Below, piece by piece: positions 5,010 to 7,606 of a stretch of 7,606 nt of DNA; within the stretch, counting starts at the first letter, position 1; each line of letters starts with the position of its first letter. The position numbers and the translations under genes are program-made. The notes beneath the pieces are model-generated. The model saw only the letters and a program-made list of their open reading frames with translations, was not told where the DNA came from and searched no databases. The stretch is taken from contig DILZ01000016.1 in NCBI GenBank assembly GCA_002425305.1, positions 1,160-8,765 on the forward strand, given 5' to 3'. The stretch is from Ruminococcaceae bacterium UBA5579. Its GTDB lineage: Bacteria > Bacillota > Clostridia > Oscillospirales > Ruminococcaceae.

Positions 5010-6494
5010 ATGGAAGAGCTGAATTACACAAAAATGCCGTCCGCCGAACAGCCGAAAATACCAACCTCGGACGCGGTTTTCGCTTGGGCAAGTCTGGCAT
5101 TGGGATTTATTTTCACTCATTTTACCGTGAGATATTTCGGCGGCGTATGGGGCGGAATAATATGGGCGCTTTTCGGGATAATGGGCGCGGCTTTTGTAAA
5201 AGTTAAATCCATTAAGATAAAACCCGCGCACACGGTTATTTTCGGAGTTGCGGAGCTTTTCTGCCTTACTCCGATATTCAGCGCGAGCTTATTCATAAAC
5301 ATTTTGGCGTCGCTATTCTCGTTCGCGCTGTACCTTTACCTGACAATAGCGATAAGCGGCGCGGAGCTTTTCGGACGGCATTTTATTTCCGATCTGCTGC
5401 AAAGCGTTTTTGTGCGGCCTTTCGAGAATTTTTCGCGTCAGCCCAAAAGCGCGTTCTCGGTGTTCCACGAAAAATCGCGCTCCAGAAAAATACCGTACGC
5501 GCTGCTGGGACTGCTTATCGCAATGCCGCTGACTATTGTTGTTGTGGTTCTTTTAATGAGCTCGGACGAACTTTTCTCAAATTCTATGCACAATTTTACC
5601 GAACACCTCCCGACCCTTTCCCCCTCGCTCTTTTGGGAAATAATGTTTGCAATACCGATAGCGATATACCTTTTCGGCACGTTTTTCTCAGTACAAAAAA
5701 CCGCGCCCGCATATAGCGAAACAGCTCCGAAATACCGCATTTTGCCCCAGATCGCCTCATATTTCGCGGTAACGCCTATCTGCGTATTCTATCTTGTCTA
5801 TGTCATAACGCAGTTCGTCAACATTGCAAATGCCATTAATAAAACGCTGGACTATTCGGCATTTGCACGCCGCGGTTTTTTTGAACTCTGCGCGATAGCG
5901 GTGATAAACCTTGCGGTCATAGCGCTTATCCAAACGTTCACAAAAAGAAACGAATACGATGTGAAACCGCTTGTACTGCGCGTCTACACTGTCGCAATTT
6001 CACTGTTCACTTTGCTTATTATTGCGACGGCGATCACAAAAATGCTGATGTATATCGATGAATACGGAATGACCTTGCTTCGCGTTTACACATCGTGGTT
6101 TATGATATTGTTGGCACTGATATTTGTGTTGATAATTGCGCTGCAGATACACAATTTTGTGATATGGAAGGCTGCTTTTGCGGTATTTACGGTAATGTTC
6201 GCGATTTTGTGTTTTGGCAATTTTGAAGGCGCGATCGCGCGTTACAACATCTCCGCGTATCAATCGGGGAAGCTTTTGGAGCTTGATATTTCGGAGTTTG
6301 ACGAGCTTGGTTATTCGGCGGTAAAGCCCGCGGCGGAGCTTTTGGAAAGCGGCGCGTTATCGGGCAATGAAATTAAACAGCTTCGGGATTTCCTTAAAAA
6401 CGAGAGATACATCGACGAAAACCAGGATAAATTCGCCTATTTCAGCATTCCCCGCGCCAAGGCACAATCTGCGATAAGTCGTCTGAACATATGA
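5010..6494 (+). CDS. polytopic membrane protein, DUF4153/DUF4173-like
   Basis: A 494-residue integral membrane protein with roughly eleven or twelve hydrophobic segments between residues 21 and 403 and a C-terminal soluble region of about 90 residues. Stretches resembling DUF4153/DUF4173 proteins are LLMSSDELF (181-189), ARRGFFELCAIAVINL (286-301), KMLMYIDEYGMTLLRVYTSW (344-363) and IARYNISAYQSGKL (409-422). The last opens a tail that in relatives reads like short helical repeats. Function is unknown. I start it at the ATG 5010-5012, with GGAG (4999-5002) 7 nt upstream and only one base after the regulator stop; the frame is open further upstream to 4986 but that ATG lies inside the regulator gene. 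The tight spacing shows co-expression with the DUF2975/regulator pair. Confidence 0.85.
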   Translation: MEELNYTKMPSAEQPKIPTSDAVFAWASLALGFIFTHFTVRYFGGVWGGIIWALFGIMGAAFVKVKSIKIKPAHTVIFGVAELFCLTPIFSASLFINILASLFSFALYLYLTIAISGAELFGRHFISDLLQSVFVRPFENFSRQPKSAFSVFHEKSRSRKIPYALLGLLIAMPLTIVVVVLLMSSDELFSNSMHNFTEHLPTLSPSLFWEIMFAIPIAIYLFGTFFSVQKTAPAYSETAPKYRILPQIASYFAVTPICVFYLVYVITQFVNIANAINKTLDYSAFARRGFFELCAIAVINLAVIALIQTFTKRNEYDVKPLVLRVYTVAISLFTLLIIATAITKMLMYIDEYGMTLLRVYTSWFMILLALIFVLIIALQIHNFVIWKAAFAVFTVMFAILCFGNFEGAIARYNISAYQSGKLLELDISEFDELGYSAVKPAAELLESGALSGNEIKQLRDFLKNERYIDENQDKFAYFSIPRAKAQSAISRLNI

Positions 6495-6913
6495 AAAAAC
6501 AGACTGTTTATCTCATTATAAGCGCAGCGAGCGTCGTTCTTGCTTACGGAAAGCCTGTTGAAATAAAGGGTTATCTGTCGATCGTTCTGTGGCTTGTGCC
6601 CGTTGTGTTTATGATATTCCGCGCAAAAAACGGCACGAAATTCTTTCGCGGCGTTTTTATGGCGGTGCTTGCGTGCTATTTTATTTCAAGCGGACTGTTC
6701 TTCCTGAGAAATCACGGCGGAGTGACCGTATCGCACGTTGAGAGCGACGGTCACAGCTGCATCGAATACTGCGACATCGATCCGGGAGCTATGGGAAGCG
6801 TTCACTGCCGCCGCACCGAATATTTCAGCATTATTGAAAGCAGGCTTTTAAGCGTTCGTATATCGAAAAGCGTTCGGGTATTTAACGGCAGATACGGCGA
6901 TTTGGGCGACTGA
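6491..6913 (+). CDS. small membrane protein with C-terminal extracytoplasmic domain
   Basis: A 140-residue protein with hydrophobic segments at about 5-20, 28-43 and 51-73 and a hydrophilic C-terminal part (74-140), probably outside the membrane. That part contains three cysteines (90, 94, 106) and SDGHSCIEYCDIDPGAMGSV, faintly similar to small domains of the DUF5412 kind (a 'DxGAxG' turn between strands); this is a weak resemblance only. Its ATG overlaps the stop of the preceding gene as ATGA, so it is translated by coupling and is the last gene of the rightward operon. A strong terminator follows within a few bases. Function unknown. Confidence 0.8.
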   Translation: MKKQTVYLIISAASVVLAYGKPVEIKGYLSIVLWLVPVVFMIFRAKNGTKFFRGVFMAVLACYFISSGLFFLRNHGGVTVSHVESDGHSCIEYCDIDPGAMGSVHCRRTEYFSIIESRLLSVRISKSVRVFNGRYGDLGD

Positions 6914-6918
6914 ATAAA

Positions 6919-6949
6919 ACGCGCCGGGCATTATATTCGCCCGGCGCGT
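6919..6949. terminator. strong hairpin, bidirectional terminator
   Basis: ACGCGCCGGGC (6919-6929) pairs perfectly over 11 bp with GCCCGGCGCGT (6939-6949) around a 9-nt loop. On the minus strand the stem ends in a TTTTATT tract, a good intrinsic terminator for the leftward 43-aa gene. On the plus strand the tail is TATTAAATTT, poorer in T, but the position right after the stop at 6913 suggests it ends the rightward operon as well. Confidence 0.9.
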
Positions 6950-6982
6950 ATTAAATTTCAACTATACACTATCAACTGTTCA

Positions 6983-7114
6983 TCAGCCGCCGCGGCTTGA
7001 ATAAATAAACAGCACGATTATTGCGGCGAGGGTCACGCCCATAATGATCCAATTGCGCCTGATAGTGCGTTCGAGTTTTTTGTTGTTCTTATCGTTATCA
7101 AAACGTTTTGCCAT
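6983..7114 (-). CDS. 43-aa single-pass membrane microprotein
   Basis: Reading leftward, an ATG at 7112-7114 opens a 43-residue ORF ending at TGA (6983-6985). Residues 1-21 are highly charged (MAKRFDNDKNNKKLERTIRR), residues 22-39 form a hydrophobic helix (WIIMGVTLAAIIVLFIYS), and the end is SRGG. This is a typical small N-in membrane protein. GGAGGG lies about 5 nt before the ATG. It begins 17 nt after the transglutaminase gene and is followed by the 6919-6949 terminator, so it is very probably the last gene of that operon. I do not recognise a family. It may assist or anchor the transglutaminase-like protein; that is inference. Confidence 0.8.
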   Translation of the reverse strand: MAKRFDNDKNNKKLERTIRRNWIIMGVTLAAIIVLFIYSSRGG

Positions 7115-7131
7115 AATTCCCTCCACGATCA

Positions 7132-7606
7132 TTATTGTGCGTAGCTTTGCGGCGCAGACGGCAAAGCAAACGGATTATTGACGCTGTGATCCTTGCGAAG
7201 TTCGGAATCGCTTATCAGGAAATACCTGTGCCGCAGCATCTGGCTTCCGTCAGACATCACGGGATCGTCCCAGGTAGCGTCAACATTATACCATTGTCCG
7301 CCGATTTTCACCATATTCCACATATGCCCTGTGCCGCCCGCGCCGCCAATAACGCACACGCACGGGAAACCAAGGGACTGTGCGAAGTACATAAACGCCT
7401 TAGAATAGCCCTCGCAGATAGCCTTACCGTATACGACCGGTCCGTCCGCCTCACTTTCAAAGTCAGTATCACCCTGGATATATCTCGTGTTGTTGATGAT
7501 CCAATCGTGTACATACTTGAGCTTTTCATAGTCGTTGGGTTTAGCTTTCGCTTCCGCCAAAACGTTCTTCGCTACGCTGTTAAATTTGCCGTGATCTATA
7601 TCGGCA
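7132..7606 (-). CDS. transglutaminase-like domain protein (partial, N-terminus off window)
   Basis: The last 157 residues of a protein whose frame is open to the right edge, so the true start is outside the window; the TTG at 7560 is not a convincing start. It carries a transglutaminase-like (Transglut_core) fold with the catalytic triad in order: Cys in GKAICEGYSKAF, His in GGTGHMWNMVKI and Asp in WYNVDATWDDP. Before it is YEKLKYVHDWIINNTRY, the usual helix ahead of the active site. Such clostridial proteins are often secreted or wall-linked and act as proteases or cross-linking enzymes on surface material; the substrate is not deducible here. The protein ends 35-40 residues after the Asp motif, so the domain is at the C-terminus. 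Confidence 0.93.
   Translation of the reverse strand, partial: ADIDHGKFNSVAKNVLAEAKAKPNDYEKLKYVHDWIINNTRYIQGDTDFESEADGPVVYGKAICEGYSKAFMYFAQSLGFPCVCVIGGAGGTGHMWNMVKIGGQWYNVDATWDDPVMSDGSQMLRHRYFLISDSELRKDHSVNNPFALPSAPQSYAQ

Noticed and set aside
4738..5302. Leftward ORFs opposite the regulator and the DUF4153-like gene
   Set aside because: They are antisense to the HTH regulator and the start of the membrane protein, both with good ribosome binding sites and recognisable domains.

Overview
The window looks like a chromosomal stretch from a Gram-positive bacterium of the Clostridia (Ruminococcaceae/Oscillospiraceae or Lachnospiraceae type). The reasons are strong GGAGG-type ribosome binding sites, tightly packed and overlapping genes, DUF2975 plus YozG-like regulator and DUF4153-like membrane families typical of Firmicutes, and moderate GC (about 50% or more in most genes, about 37% in two of them). 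This placement is inference; there is no rRNA or marker gene.

Layout. Positions 1-4086 are read leftward, from an extended -10 promoter near 4170-4198. In transcription order the genes are: a small two-TM protein (3634-4086), a DUF2791/BrxC-BrxD-like P-loop ATPase of the kind seen beside TerB-N proteins (2266-3579), a CPBP intramembrane protease (1580-2269), a conserved unknown 135-aa protein (1143-1550), GNAT acetyltransferase A (690-1136), GNAT acetyltransferase B (206-670), a relic of a third GNAT 3' end (157-198), and a 32-aa Cys-rich small ORF (11-109). The ATPase's usual partners, a TerB-N protein and a DEAD/DEAH helicase, are not in the window.

Positions 4087-4331 are a divergent regulatory region. 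It holds the leftward promoter, a perfect sigma-70 consensus promoter facing right, and four symmetric 6-bp half-sites overlapping the rightward promoter.

Positions 4332-6913 are a compact rightward operon: DUF2975 membrane protein, Cro/CI-type regulator, DUF4153/DUF4173-like polytopic membrane protein, and a small membrane protein with an extracytoplasmic domain. The regulator probably controls its own operon through the half-sites. The operon ends at a very strong hairpin (6919-6949) that can also terminate the convergent leftward genes.

Positions 6983-7606 are leftward again: a 43-aa single-TM microprotein preceded by the 3' part of a transglutaminase-like protein that runs off the right edge.

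The most interesting points are the ATPase without its known partners in an operon with a CPBP protease, GNAT B bracketed by two copies of a GNAT gene end, and the four-half-site operator. No complete defence system, IS element, CRISPR array, tRNA or rRNA is visible.
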